Below are positions 24,865 to 36,580 of a stretch of 64,000 nt of DNA, one piece after another. The stretch comes from Acanthacorydalis orientalis. Its lineage: Eukaryota; Arthropoda; Insecta; Megaloptera; Corydalidae. The translations under genes and the position numbers were made by a program. The stretch spans positions 34,106,001-34,170,000 of the forward strand of contig CM068317.1 in the NCBI GenBank assembly GCA_034766995.1, read 5' to 3'. Within the stretch, counting starts at the first letter, position 1; each line of letters starts with the position of its first letter. The notes beneath the pieces were generated by a model. That model was not told the origin of the DNA. It worked only from the letters and a program-made list of their open reading frames with translations, and made no database searches.

Positions 24865-24925
<61 letters not shown>
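24865..24925. repeat. (TA)n microsatellite
   Basis: About 60 bases of TA alternation abutting the right end of MITE copy 1. Confidence 0.96.
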
Positions 24926-24931
<6 letters not shown>

Positions 24932-25048
24932 CGTATTTGCTTCTTTGTTTTTATATAATATTTCTTAGAAATAACTAAATAATGGCATTAAATTTAATAG
25001 TATAATAGACACCTTCCAAATATAAATATAAAAATATTAAAAATAGAA

Positions 25049-25129
25049 TTTAATTACATGGTTGATTGGTTGTTAGGGTTTTAGGGCGCATCGACAGCTG
25101 ATGTCATTTAGCGTCCGTTTAATTACATG
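25049..25129. mobile_element. 57-bp insertion flanked by a perfect 12-bp direct repeat
   Basis: TTTAATTACATG occurs at 25049-25060 and again at 25118-25129. Between the copies lie 57 bases of clearly different, GC-richer sequence (25061-25117). It begins GTTGATTGGTTGTTAGGG, passes through TTAGGGCGCATCGACAGC and ends TTTAGCGTCCG. Inside it, GGGCGC and GCGTCC form a near-perfect inverted pair around GACAGCTGATGTC, so a hairpin is possible. The direct repeat has the form of a target-site duplication, as left by LINE-machinery insertion. There is no poly(A) tail and no terminal inverted repeat, so the element type is unknown. Confidence 0.7.
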
Positions 25130-25341
25130 ATTTTAAATGATGAAGTGTATTAGACTTAAGTTTTTTTTCTAAATAACTCTGTTAACTGAAAGTAAAATTT
25201 ATTTAATGACTGTTTTTGTATATTTCTAACTTTGCCTGGATCTGCAGACTCTATCTTCAAGTTTCCTTTGAACGATTGATGCCACATTCTGTTGAAATAT
25301 TTACATACATGGAATGTATTTACGGTTAAATACAAGTTTTC

Positions 25342-25361
25342 GTATATATATATACATATAT

Positions 25362-25411
<50 letters not shown>
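25342..25411. repeat. (TA)n(CATA)n microsatellite
   Basis: TA tracts interrupted by ACATATATATACATACATA and then a long pure TA tract. Confidence 0.95.
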
Positions 25412-25413
<2 letters not shown>

Positions 25414-25419
25414 CATTGG

Positions 25420-25680
25420 TATGTAGATACTAATACAAATTTTGTAGCGTATTCTAGTTTTGAGGTGTGTGTCTCGGTTGAAATATGTTAGGAAAATATT
25501 TTTCATGCTTCCGTAGTCTTACTAGTAGAAATTTTCCCCTTACAATTTTCATATATAAGTGCTCGTGTTTCCGGAAAAATGATTTCGTAGTTTTCTTCAT
25601 TCTTTTTCTCGGTACAATCGCCGATGGTACACAATCTCTTGAATGACGTTTTTGATTAAATTGAAATGTGTTCAATTCGG
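25420..25680. promoter_or_regulatory. Weak higher-GC island
   Basis: The composition is less AT-biased, with GTTTCCGGAAAAATG (about 25568) and CTCGGTACAATCGCCGATGG (about 25608-25627). Two overlapping minus frames cover it. The one at 25454-25675 is Lys/Arg-rich with no recognised domain, and the other runs into Tyr-Ile repeats. A regulatory element is more likely than a gene. Confidence 0.2.
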
Positions 25681-26226
25681 CGATGTGAATTGATTTAAAA
25701 GTTGATTTTTTTTAGAATATAAATTTGAAGATCTCCTAAAAAGGGACTTATTTCGACGTATATTTTTTTTATATTTCCGTAAAGGTAATGCTATTATTTT
25801 GTAATAAACTTTTTATTATAATATCATTTTTTACAATGTTTGAATATACTTTTTTATACGAAACAGTGTAATTAAAAAGTAATAACATTAACGTATTGTT
25901 TTAAATAATATCTCTGAAACAGTTTATCAAAAACGGAAAAGGTTTCATTAACGTATGTTTTCCAGTACCGCTGTAAAAAAATAAGATTGGATTAACGTTA
26001 TGTGTACAGTGACCCCTATATAACTATAACTTATCTTGTAAATATATCCATACCAGTGTATGACTTTTACAGGCATTTTCAAATGATTAATTACTAAATA
26101 ATTCAGCCATACTACCTTAAATTTCTTGAGAAAAAACCTTTAAGCGCGTTTATGGATATATTTTACTATTAAAGCTGTACTACGTGTGGGATAATATGTG
26201 TTAAAATAAATATATTATCTTGAGAG

Positions 26227-26277
<51 letters not shown>

Positions 26278-26617
26278 ATATTTCTGAATTATTTTTTTTA
26301 ATTTATATCAGTTTTTGTTTGTTGTTTCTATTATAAAGCTTTCTGTATGGAAATGTAAAGATTAATGAAAATAAATAACTATTTTTCTTATTTAAACAAT
26401 TGAAACAATTAAATGTTGAAATTGTAATGGATTACTATAATATTTTGGGGAAATGTTACTAGTTTATAATAAGTTATTTCAACTTAATGGATGTACATGT
26501 ATAACTAATATAATTTCCAATACTTTCATCGTTTGAAACTAATTCAGTAATTAGAGATAATTTTTGAAAGTTTGAATAGTTTGTTGGGAATTGAATGCCT
26601 TTCTCTCTATATACATT

Positions 26618-26620
<3 letters not shown>
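25681..26620. other. AT-rich non-coding DNA
   Basis: Only the TA array at 26229-26275 stands out. Confidence 0.5.
26229..26275. repeat. (TA)n microsatellite
   Basis: About 46 bases of TA alternation with one CA interruption. Confidence 0.95.

Positions 26621-26621
<1 letters not shown>

Positions 26622-26671
<50 letters not shown>
26622..26671. repeat. (TA)n microsatellite
   Basis: TA alternation of about 50 bases ending exactly at the left terminus of MITE copy 2. Confidence 0.96.
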
Positions 26672-26674
<3 letters not shown>

Positions 26675-26873
26675 TGATTCAACTTAAGCTTCCACACGAA
26701 AGTATTAAAAAAATACAAAAATTAAAAAAACATGTTATCCCCTATTTAGTGTTTTAGTTCAACTGAATTTTAGTATTGAGTTGAACTAAAATATTAACTA
26801 AAAAATGATATAACTTTAACCCCTATGCCCCCTTTCAAGACTTACATGTGGAAGCCTACATTGAATCACACTC
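26672..26873 (-). mobile_element. Short MITE, copy 2 (inverted)
   Basis: The left end reads GTATGATTCAACTTAAG then CTTCCACACGAAAGTATTA. The right end, reversed, reads GTGTGATTCAATGTAGG then CTTCCACATGTAAG. The interior, read on the minus strand, matches copy 1: GGCATAGGGGTTAAAG, TTCAACTCAATACTAAAATT and GGGGATAACATG. TA arrays lie on both sides. It has no coding capacity; the length of about 202 bp agrees with copy 1. Confidence 0.75.
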
Positions 26874-26896
26874 AATATATATATATATATATATAT
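26874..26896. repeat. (TA)n microsatellite
   Basis: A short TA tract on the right of MITE copy 2, so the MITE sits between two TA arrays. Confidence 0.93.
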
Positions 26897-26899
26897 ACA

Positions 26900-27625
26900 T
26901 ACGTACAGTTAATGTTACACAGTTAATGTTAAATTTTATGTTGCGTTATTTTAACAGATTATTTCATTTATTAATTACGTGTTACTAGTTGATAAATCAT
27001 TTATATTAATTATCAATTATTATAGTTAAATATTTATAGAATTCGTATAGTGATACATTATTTATAATAATTTTTAAATAATTTAAATAACTATATATAA
27101 TATTTATATATATATTATTTATGAAAATGATTAAATATTAAAATAATTAGTGATCTTTTATAATTAATGTAATATTTATAATTTAAATTTCTCAACAATC
27201 ACTTATTAATTTTGATTGAAATTTCTTGTTTATATTTTTTCGACATAATCATTAATTTCAATTTGAATATATTTACATAGTATACAGTAATGATTTTTAA
27301 ACTTTCTTTTGATAGTACTCTTACGGAGGCCCATTTAGGTTTTCAGATAACTTCTAAGATTATTACGGATAGAGAGACCTGTAAAGAAAGTGTTTTTTTC
27401 TATTTTTGACCGTGTTTTTTTTATTGCTTTATAATAGTCAAAAATATTTTCTCTTGAAATCTTTGTTTAAAAGAAATGTAAATTTTATTAATATCATAAT
27501 TAAAATAAAATGAAAATAGACATTCCACAAATCTTAAGAAATATCTACTCTTACAGATTTCTGTCAATATTTTTTATATTAGATGTACAAATTTCAGTAG
27601 ACTAAGAATATGCTTTGAAATTGCA

Positions 27626-27682
<57 letters not shown>

Positions 27683-28310
27683 TAGCTGTATGTCTACATG
27701 TATACCACCTTTTCTCCTCTCATTAGAGTACAAATAAGAATATAGTTTGACGCATTTATTATTTAGAATTAAAATATTTGGCAATTGGTTGATAATCAAA
27801 ACTAGGTAGATGAAAACGCAACACTTCATGTGACTTTTGGTACTTTCAAAATATGAATACTGTTCATTGAGAACTAAAGATACGAGTATAAATATTCTTT
27901 GAAATTGATCAAACTTTTCTAAATTTCAAAAGAAAAATGGAACGATATAAAATAATAAACATGTATTAGTTATTTAGAGCATTTACTTTTTATGTTAAAT
28001 GAATATTTTGCTATTTGATCGTGACTTTTATTATTAATGTTCAATATCTATATTACTTTGTATATTAATAAATATATTAAAGTTCAACCGTTATTTAATT
28101 TTAAATTTGTCATTTAACTTAAACGTTTTTTTGATTTTTAAAATTTATATATTAACGTTTTTAAAATCATCAATAATAATAAATATAATTGACTATATAC
28201 GATACAAGAAAAATACTGTTAACAAGACATTTATCTAGCGTTATATGTAAAAATAGACTTTCATGTTTAGTAAAAGATACATCTGGGTAGGTTTGTGTAA
28301 GTTAGGACGT
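26900..28310. other. AT-rich non-coding DNA
   Basis: Extremely A/T-rich, especially 26940-27300. No gene was recognised. Confidence 0.5.
27630..27677. repeat. (TA)n microsatellite
   Basis: About 48 bases of TA alternation. Confidence 0.96.
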
Positions 28311-28314
28311 ATAG

Positions 28315-28316
<2 letters not shown>

Positions 28317-28375
<59 letters not shown>

Positions 28376-28392
28376 GGTGTGTGTGTGGGTTT
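28317..28392. repeat. (TA)n(TG)n microsatellite
   Basis: TA alternation to about 28366, then GTGTGTGTGGGTGTGTGTGTGGGT. Confidence 0.95.
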
Positions 28393-28439
28393 GCAGATGA
28401 TTGTGAATGTATGCATATGTGCGTGCGTGTGTCTATTAT

Positions 28440-28960
28440 GGAAAGAGATATGCCGAAGAAATCAAGGAACGTATGTTTGTAAGGTACGCTTTTTTATACG
28501 TATAATAATTTTTGTAAATGAGATAACCCTTGAGGAGATAAAATTCACGGCAAACGTTGTTATCAGACCTCCACATCTTCAGATATATTTGCGTATCTGT
28601 CGACTCGTGCAGCCCGTTCATAGCGACACTTTTCTGTCGTTCGTAGTCGACAGAGGTGGTTTGTCGAGAACTCGATAGAGGGCGGCGACAACGTGAATGG
28701 CGGGGGTGTTATTATAAGACGCCGTACGGTGCGGAATAAACTTATCCACTTCATAAACCGGGAGGAAGAAGTTATATAGACATGTACGTATCTTATTTCC
28801 ATTCATATTAGCTTGTTACCGCATTTGTGTGAGAGGTCGTTCTTCCTCGTTCGTTGCGGCCGGAATTTCCTGCTGGAAATTGTTATCGATGACGAGACGT
28901 TTTTTGTCGTTAGATTCATAAAAATATTCCTTTTGCTTGCACTTTCTTTTGGTCTATTAC
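28440..28960. promoter_or_regulatory. Largest higher-GC island, candidate regulatory element or exon cluster
   Basis: Over 500 bases of markedly higher G+C with many CG dinucleotides, for example GAGGGCGGCGACAACGTG (about 28678-28695), GACGCCGTACGGTGCGG (about 28718-28734) and TTGCGGCCGGAATTTCC (about 28853-28869). Short frames are open on both strands in several phases, which is a composition effect; none shows a domain I recognise. It also contains one of two copies of the block TTTGTAAGGTACGC (28476-28489); the other is near 33395. A promoter, enhancer or untranslated exon of a neighbouring gene is the most likely role. Confidence 0.35.
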
Positions 28961-28985
28961 ATATTTACACACTTGCACATAAAGG

Positions 28986-28988
<3 letters not shown>

Positions 28989-29040
<52 letters not shown>
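28989..29040. repeat. (TA)n microsatellite
   Basis: About 52 bases of TA alternation, with a TG tract nearby at 29051-29066. Confidence 0.96.
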
Positions 29041-29041
<1 letters not shown>

Positions 29042-29069
29042 TTGCACTTACGTGTGTGTGTGTGTTTAA

Positions 29070-30185
29070 ATGAGTATATGAAAAAAGTGAAGAAATTTAG
29101 AAAAATGCTAACATTTATATTTATTTTAATTTTATTCTACTTGATGTTTCACTAGTTGATAAATCTTTAAGTTTAAAAAGTTGACAAGAATTTATTATTT
29201 GTAGGAAATAATTTAATTTATTTTCGTATGTATTAAATAATCACTTAGGGTGAACTAATATAGTATGAAAGAAACAAGTTGTTTTGACTTAAATGAAATA
29301 ATATCATATCTGTTCATATAGATAAAAGAACTAGTTTGGAAGAAAATGAACATTTTTTATTCTTTAAAATGTTTTTTTGAAGAACACTTTAGAAGAATTT
29401 GGTTCTTAAAGTCTATTTAAATATTTTTTTAGATAAATACTTAAAAGATGAAGGTACAGAGAATAGATTCTATTGTATTTCTTTAATTTTACCAGTAAAT
29501 AATTGTATCATTAAATTTATAAGTATATGAAATAAATTTTCTGATTGGTTTAAACAGTATTTTAGTTTAACTGTTGAGTACGATATTATTGTATCGTGTT
29601 TGAGAATATTATAATCCCTTCTAGTGTAGTAAAATCTTTCAAAATAAAAATAAAAAAATAACCTTTGAGCACGATAATTGTTTACAAGAAAATTAATGTA
29701 TCTTTTGAGATAAATGTGTAAAGTCCATTTATCTGCCAAATTAAAACTTAAAACCTAGTATATTATGAGGGTCAAATAATCGATAAAATTAAAATTTGAT
29801 GTGAGTTAAACAATGTTTTTTTTTTTTTAATACAAAAGTATGTGAAAGAAAATATGTTCAGCTTAATGTTTTTGCATATACGACCAGTTGACACTTAGAG
29901 GTATAAAAATAAATTATTTTTTATTTAATAATAAATAGAATGAAAAAGGTTATATTTTCAATATTATTACTAATTCTTACTCAAAGTAATCCGGTTAAAA
30001 TAATAATATTAAAATCGTCATAAAGTGTTAAAACCCTTTATAAATATAAATTGGCATAGTTATTAAAAATAAGTTAGTGTTATTGAAAATTTGATTAATT
30101 TTTAACTATGATTAGTTACGAACAGTAATTGGGTAGATAACTAAATTTAATGTGTAACATAACTTTAATATAATTTTTTACATCA
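29070..30185. other. AT-rich non-coding DNA
   Basis: An 89-codon minus frame at 29470-29739 is AT-rich, Tyr/Phe/Leu-heavy and not recognised; I treat it as chance. No other feature. Confidence 0.45.
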
Positions 30186-30189
30186 AATC

Positions 30190-30470
30190 AACAGAAAGCA
30201 GATGACTCAGCCATGCGAAATAGCAAAGATAAAAATGAAAAATGTTTGTAAAAGTTACTGCGAAGAAGAGTTTTACAAGTAATAGGTAAGAACAGCGAAT
30301 AATGCTTTTCTAGCGTGCCAGATCATTCTACAAATAATCACTTTAATGCCGACTTATTACCGCCATTACCGGTACGGAAATTGCCACAAAACTTTTGTAA
30401 TATACTTAAATAAGTTTTAGCTAAAATATATTTACACCGAGTACAGAGACGATGAAAATCTACCTTGGAA
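30190..30470 (+). promoter_or_regulatory. Higher-GC island with AP-1/Maf-like site and a 26-codon frame
   Basis: The segment contains ATGACTCAGCC at 30202-30212 (AP-1/Maf-type core TGACTCAGC), CCGCCATTACCGGTACGG near 30361 and a donor-like AG followed by GTAAGA at 30284-30291. A plus ORF from ATG at 30202 to TAA at 30280-30282 encodes 26 residues with three cysteines (starts MTQPCEIAK, ends CEEEFYK), and an acceptor-like TCAACAG precedes it. The small frame lies between splice-like signals, so it could be an internal exon read in another frame, or chance. Confidence 0.2.
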
Positions 30471-31009
30471 ACAATAATATAATAAGTTGTGTTCTGTAAG
30501 TCAACATAGACTAACTGTAATTACAACATGTTATTTTGATGTGTTTCAGTTAATGAAATGAGTTTAGCTATTGATTTTTTAATACTGTTGTATGTGTGAG
30601 AACCTACATACATGAACAAGCGTTAAAATGTTACAGGTCTGTGTATGAAATTAGAAAGTTTAAATGTGTAAAATGAAAAAGCCATTTGTTCGAATGAAAT
30701 ATAAAAATGTATTAAAATTAAATTACTAAAAAAAATCCATATCATTAAGAACAAATCAGAAAGTTTGTAGTTACATCACGTATAAACACAAATGCCTGTA
30801 AAATCAGACATTTCATTAAAAGCAAAAGTGTCATAAAACGACCCCAATTATCCCACTCGTTACAATTACAATTTATTTAACTTTTCTAACACGTTTAATA
30901 ACCTGCCATTTACTGCAAACATAAATACAAACAGAGAGTTGTGTGCGTTTTTTAAATCCATTCATTAAATATCACCCTCAATGTAGATGATGGCAACATG
31001 AATAGGAAA

Positions 31010-31175
31010 CATAAACAGAATAGTAGAGCGGGGCGAAGGCGTCAGAATACGGCTAGCAATTGTGGAGATCACGTGACGTTGTGCAATGCACATCGTGTAT
31101 CTCGATCTCGTATGTCGCCGTTCGGACATCAGGTATGACAGTGGCGCACGATGACTCTATCCACATAACATTAAT
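31010..31175. promoter_or_regulatory. Higher-GC island, candidate regulatory element
   Basis: A compact and distinct island: GAGCGGGGCGAAGGCGTC (about 31026), GATCACGTGACG (E-box CACGTG near 31070), TGTCGCCGTTCGGACATC (about 31112-31129) and GTGGCGCACGATG (about 31141). No frame stays open across it on either strand. A conserved non-coding element is the simplest reading. Confidence 0.35.
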
Positions 31176-31229
31176 TTTTAATCATGCTTTCATTATATTA
31201 TTTATAAAACGAAAATAAATACAATAAAT

Positions 31230-31246
31230 TATATATATATATACAT

Positions 31247-31308
<62 letters not shown>
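31230..31308. repeat. (TA)n(CATA)n microsatellite
   Basis: A TA tract with ACATATACATACATA near its start, then about 50 bases of pure TA. Confidence 0.96.
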
Positions 31309-31310
<2 letters not shown>

Positions 31311-31313
31311 ATG

Positions 31314-31335
31314 TTATTCCTTTAGAAAGGAATAA
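31314..31335. repeat. Perfect 10-bp inverted repeat
   Basis: TTATTCCTTT, then AG, then AAAGGAATAA. It lies six bases after a long TA array. It could be a small hairpin or chance. Confidence 0.6.
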
Positions 31336-32358
31336 TAAGAAAATCAAACATGAACACAATGGATATGAAAACGACAAAACGAGGACAGTTCTTAAATTTA
31401 AAATAAGCGAAACATAATCTAAGATAAAAAGAATGGATGGTCAAGAGAAAAAATCATTTGAGATCCAATACGAGTAAACTTAAATTGCTCGGAATGGAAT
31501 TAATGAGTATATGGTGTCAGAATATCATATAATGGATTAAGGAAATGTATGGAGAATTAAGGTATTGAACTTATCAAATTGAAAGAAATTAAAAAATATT
31601 TTTTTATAACTGTGTAAAAATACTATCAGTTAGAGAAACAGGTTTATAATTTGAAAGAAAAATATTAAATGTTTAATAATATAATAGAAAAGATGAAAAA
31701 TGATTAATAATTGGAAACAATAAATGCAGATTTTCATGGATATACACTTCAATTAGAAAATATTTTGTAGATACTCACATTTTTTAAATTGGCGGAACTA
31801 GATTCAAACACTTTTTAATAACATTAGAATTATTAACAACAAAGTAAACAAAGTTTTAGTAATACATTTCAACACAAATTATTATTTTATAGAACATGTA
31901 TTTATTACAAATTAATGTGTAAACCTCTATTTATTTATTTATTTATTTAATAAAATATGTATATAATTTTTTGTGGTATAAAAAAATACCATTAATCAAA
32001 TCAGGTATAAAATCAAAATATACAAATATTAAATAGGGTTTTGAATCAAATTTAAAACCTAATCCAAAATGTTAACTTTATGTAAATAACAGATAAATGT
32101 ATTTATAATAATTTGTATGTAAAGTAAATAGTTGTACAATCTTCTTCAATATTCGCTTGATACGTAGACAGATTCCTTTCCTTTCAAGTATTTTTAAGAG
32201 CTGTCTGTATAAAAAACTAATGGTCTTAGTTCAAGGAAATAGGGTGGATACTGGCATTTTTACGTTTGAACTATTTTCCAGATAAATGAACATTTAGAAA
32301 ACTTGACACTATTATAAGAATGAATTGAAACATGGTAGTAAATCTTGGTAGAAGAGGG

Positions 32359-32421
<63 letters not shown>

Positions 32422-33035
32422 CTAAAAATAATGGATCATAAAATGCATTCTTTATATAGCATAAAAATAATGTTCAAAGAACGTGATTTAGTTCATAAAA
32501 ACATGAATTTTACGATATTACCGGGATATTTTTATACAATTATGTAAAATAATAGTTATGGATAAATTTGTAAGCAGTGTGTTATATTAATTTGATACTT
32601 ATTTTGATGGATTTTTGACTGATTTAAAGAATTTTATATAATATATTAAATTTATGTATCTATAAAATTAATTTAAAGTAAAAAAAATGTATATTGTGTT
32701 ATTATTCTAAGGTACACTTATTAATATCCACAATACTTGCAGATGCAAACAATTTATGATTCTCTTATTTTTTTTCAGATTTTTCAGTTAATACATTTCC
32801 TGCTAGTCATTTAATATTATATTTTTATGTTGGATTTCATTTAGTTCTTTCACTTACTTTTTATTTAAAAAAGATTATTAGTTTTTTTAAAAAAAAATAT
32901 ACATTCTAAACAAATTGGTACATTTTTATATAAACACTACCATTTAACAAAACGAGTTCGAGAAAAAAACATAAAAAAATGAAAATATAACATTTGAAAA
33001 ATATTTTTCAATTACCTGTTATTTTTCCCTGACAA
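31336..33035. other. AT-rich non-coding DNA
   Basis: No gene was recognised. A (TTTA)n-like stretch lies at 31929-31948. A 71-codon plus frame over 32332-32547 is led by Tyr-Ile repeats and is rejected. Confidence 0.5.
32362..32421. repeat. (TA)n(TG)n microsatellite
   Basis: TA alternation of about 50 bases ending in GTGTGTGTG. Confidence 0.95.
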
Positions 33036-33039
33036 AAAG

Positions 33040-33335
33040 AACTATTATTCCGACACTGACCTGTGATGTTATAGCATCCAGTGTATGCATGACTGCGGAC
33101 AATCACATGAACTCATACCAGGTACAATGTATAATATCGGGGGTTGTTGAGTCGGGCTAACGTTGCTTATGAACAACCAGACTGATATGTGTTAAACAAT
33201 ACAAGCAATTAACTTATAAGCGCATAAATGTACGCATAACGCTGATTTATAGGTCGTTTGTATATCCGCCACACCAGTTCACCGCTGCTAAAGAACGGAA
33301 TACTGCTTTGGCGTAACCCTCCATATGTGTGTGTG
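33040..33335. promoter_or_regulatory. Higher-GC island, candidate regulatory element
   Basis: The island holds GGGTTGTTGAGTCGGG (about 33140) and AACAACC 30 bases later, an inverted pair GGTTGTT/AACAACC. It also has the segment TATCCGCCACACCAGTTCAC (about 33262-33281). The 62-codon minus frame at 33247-33435 covers part of it without a recognised domain. The block TTTGTAAGGCACGC, shared with the island at 28.4 kb, follows at 33395-33408. Confidence 0.3.
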
Positions 33336-33528
33336 TATTAATATATTTGATATGATTAGAAAGTCTTCCATGTACATAATGAAAATAATTATTTTTTGTA
33401 AGGCACGCTTTTTTATACATACTATTCATAAGCACACCAGTTCAGAAGCACAAATACTAATATAAATTAGTAATGTTTAAAAAAATACACTCATTTATGT
33501 GGCAAAAATGAATTGTTTCATGGTTGCA

Positions 33529-33554
33529 CAGAACAGTAAATATTAACTGTTCTG
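33529..33554. repeat. Perfect 9-bp inverted repeat
   Basis: CAGAACAGT, eight bases, then ACTGTTCTG. The arms resemble steroid-receptor half-sites (AGAACA/TGTTCT), but the eight-base spacer is not the canonical three. Confidence 0.6.
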
Positions 33555-33587
33555 AGTGGTCTGTTTTTTTAACTTTTTTCATCTCTT

Positions 33588-33591
<4 letters not shown>

Positions 33592-33646
<55 letters not shown>
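33592..33646. repeat. (TA)n microsatellite
   Basis: About 55 bases of TA alternation. Confidence 0.96.
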
Positions 33647-33650
<4 letters not shown>

Positions 33651-34894
33651 GTATATATGTTTTACATAGATAGCTATCATTGTAATTTAAACTGTAGGTT
33701 CGATTATTTATTAAACAATTTTATGCAAGTAATGAAATAATTTTCAGATATGATAATAAAAGTAACCTATAATAGGTATATATTATTGTCATACTCTTTA
33801 GTATTAACGATTCATTACAACATGCATATCTGTTTTTATTTTCTTTCAATTTGGACGATGCAGTGTCTCATTTTCCATGAATTTTCTGATATCATTACTT
33901 TACTTATTTATTGATATTTTCTTCGATTTTTTATATTTTTGATTCTAAATTAAGAATTTATATTCTTTATCTACTGTTATCTTAATTTATAATAAATCTA
34001 TCACGATTAGAAAATACTACTTGTGTTAAATCTATTATAAGCTAGAGTCCTTTATTCTTCTTAGATTGTGAATAATTCTTGTTCGATTTCATATTCATCC
34101 TATTCTTCTTGCAACTCTTCTTAAAATATATTTTCTAAGATATTCTATATATTCTGAAATCTTTGTATTATTTTATCGTTTAAGAACCATCTTTAATTTC
34201 AATAAGCAAGGACAGGTAAAGTACATTGATTCTTTCTTTTATTTTGGTCAAAGTGTAATCATTGATTTATGTATGGATTTAGATATGGATGTATTCTGTC
34301 AAAATAAACTTTATTTAATTTTTATTCTGTTGGATATTCTTTAAACAATGATCTATTATTCCTTATAACTTTTAAATAATTATACTTCAAAAATTTTTTA
34401 ATCATTATCTTTCTTATGAAATTTTCTTTGTATAAAAAAACCATAATTCGTTTAATTTTGCAGTAGTTCATTTTGAGACATATTTTTTTACTATTTATGT
34501 TATGTAATTGCAAATAAAATAAGTAAACAAGTCAAATAATGTTCAAAACAATTCAATTTAGTAATAGGATGAGTAGATGAGTAATTGAACCAATTAAAAA
34601 TGCTTTGGATATAAGAATTTTATTACTAATTTTGTAATTTCTGTACCTGATGATATATATGTCTCAGCCTTTATATGTCTCAGCTTATTGCTGTTAGAAA
34701 ATAGTCTACTATATTTTTTAAATTATTCTAAAGTTAATGTTAAATAATACTGAAAGGTTAAAGAAGTATATCAATACATGATATGATATCGTTAATTTAG
34801 TATAGAAGGTAAATATATTTATTTAATTTCCTATGCTTTTAATAATTTTTTTTTCCACGTTTTATTGTATGTATTAGATTTTACTGTATAATAC

Positions 34895-34931
34895 ACATAT
34901 TTTTATACACACACACATATATATATCTATC

Positions 34932-34966
<35 letters not shown>
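34895..34966. repeat. (CA)n(TA)n microsatellite
   Basis: CACACACACA, then TA with CTATCTGTCTAT in the middle, then about 25 bases of TA. Confidence 0.93.
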
Positions 34967-34967
<1 letters not shown>

Positions 34968-36534
34968 GATGAAAGGTCCTATAAATATCATAAACATAGG
35001 ATATTAAATTTATTCGAAAGTTTTTTTCTTACTCTTCACGGTAATATGATTGCAGAACAGAACAGAAGTGAAAAAAAATAGTATAATCAAATATTATTGT
35101 GGGTGCATTTGGATTTAAAAAATAATGTGGAGTTTAATAAAGGTTCTTCAGTAATGTTTATATTTATTTAAATTATTTTTATGTTTGTAGCATATTTTAA
35201 ATTGGTATAATTTGAAACAGATTATTTTCAGTATTAAGATATTATTTAGAACAGATTATTGTTAAGTTATTGATTGTTAGAATACTAATTATGATGATAT
35301 TTAAATAGATGTATTTAGGTTCATAATTGATTATGGTTTATATATTTTAGTAAAATTGACATAAATGTGATTTAGTTAAAAGTGGTTTGCATGTTTTAGT
35401 GAAATATTTGGGAGTTATTAAATAGAATTTAAACTTCAAATAGGTTAAAGTTTCTCTTAAAAACACGATTGTAAAATAAAAATAATTATATTGTTAAATT
35501 ATTTCTAGTATTCTATTAAATAAATATTTATTGATTTCTTAGGGTTATTATTGTTGTGTCTAAGAAAATATTATAAAGATTATAGAAAAGCAGAACGATT
35601 GGTAATTTAAGTATTCTTGGCCATTTTTTGTGTATAAATCAAAATGAATGAAAAGTTAGTTAACTTAAAAATTAGGTATTATAAAAATTTTGTGCTCGAA
35701 AAAATATAAATATATTTTCTTAATATACTTGTAGTGTAATTATTTTTATTTTAGTGTAATTATTATTGCAATTGTTGCAGTAATAATAATCAGATTATAT
35801 TTTATCTAGATTGATCTAATTCTGATTTAATTCAGTCTTACGTGAATGGTTAGCACGACATGCTGTACAGTATTATACGATAACTTCGAATTAAGATTGA
35901 TGAGATGTCATTTCTCAATATAACGATTATTTCAAATACTTAATGAGGTTTGAAGTTGACAGTTTTTTAAAATAAGAAAAATGTACGAACTATGATTTAA
36001 ATGATTAATGTCTCTTATTTTTCTTTGATATAAAAATGAGATGAATTTAATAATTTCAAGTTCAATATAATTTATTTTTGTTCATATATTAAGGAAATTC
36101 ATTTATCTCTAATCATTTTTATATTTAGAATTATCCACATATGTTCAATCCTAAATTCATAAATTTTTGGTGAAATTTAGTAAAAATTGTCGTTTTATTC
36201 AATTGAGTTTCAATTCAATATATTTTTAAATAATAATTAAATAAGAACAGAGATTTTACTAGGGGTCTTGTTCTTTGTCGGTCATTCGCTTCTTTATCTT
36301 TCATTGCCAGTTTTGGATATTGACCTATCCTTAGGTAGCTTTTGGATAAACAACTAGTTTATTTAATGCAATCCGAGACTGACTTAAGATTTGAAACTAG
36401 TCATGGAAAATGAAGACGTCGCTGATTCGAAACGACCAACATCACTAGTATAATACAGCAATGGGATCTCGGGTATAAAAAAAGTTATAAATTTAAAAAT
36501 AGGAAAATTTTAATATAACCGGAAAATATGTTAG

Positions 36535-36535
<1 letters not shown>

Positions 36536-36569
<34 letters not shown>

Positions 36570-36580
36570 ATGTATGTATA
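36536..36580. repeat. (TA)n(TG)n microsatellite
   Basis: A TA tract followed by TG units and TATGTATG. Confidence 0.93.

Noticed and set aside
25075..25088. Telomeric repeat TTAGGGTTTTAGGG
   Set aside because: Only two imperfect units within the 57-bp insertion; no tandem array.
25156..25506. 116-codon minus frame
   Set aside because: The centre is Tyr-Ile repeats from a TA/CATA array, and the ends are AT-rich with no domain.
28436..28806. Several overlapping frames on both strands
   Set aside because: Mutually overlapping and without domains. They result from the higher GC content of the island, which lowers stop-codon frequency.
29470..29739. 89-codon minus frame as a gene
   Set aside because: Composition equals the AT-rich background, with no domain, start context or splice signals.
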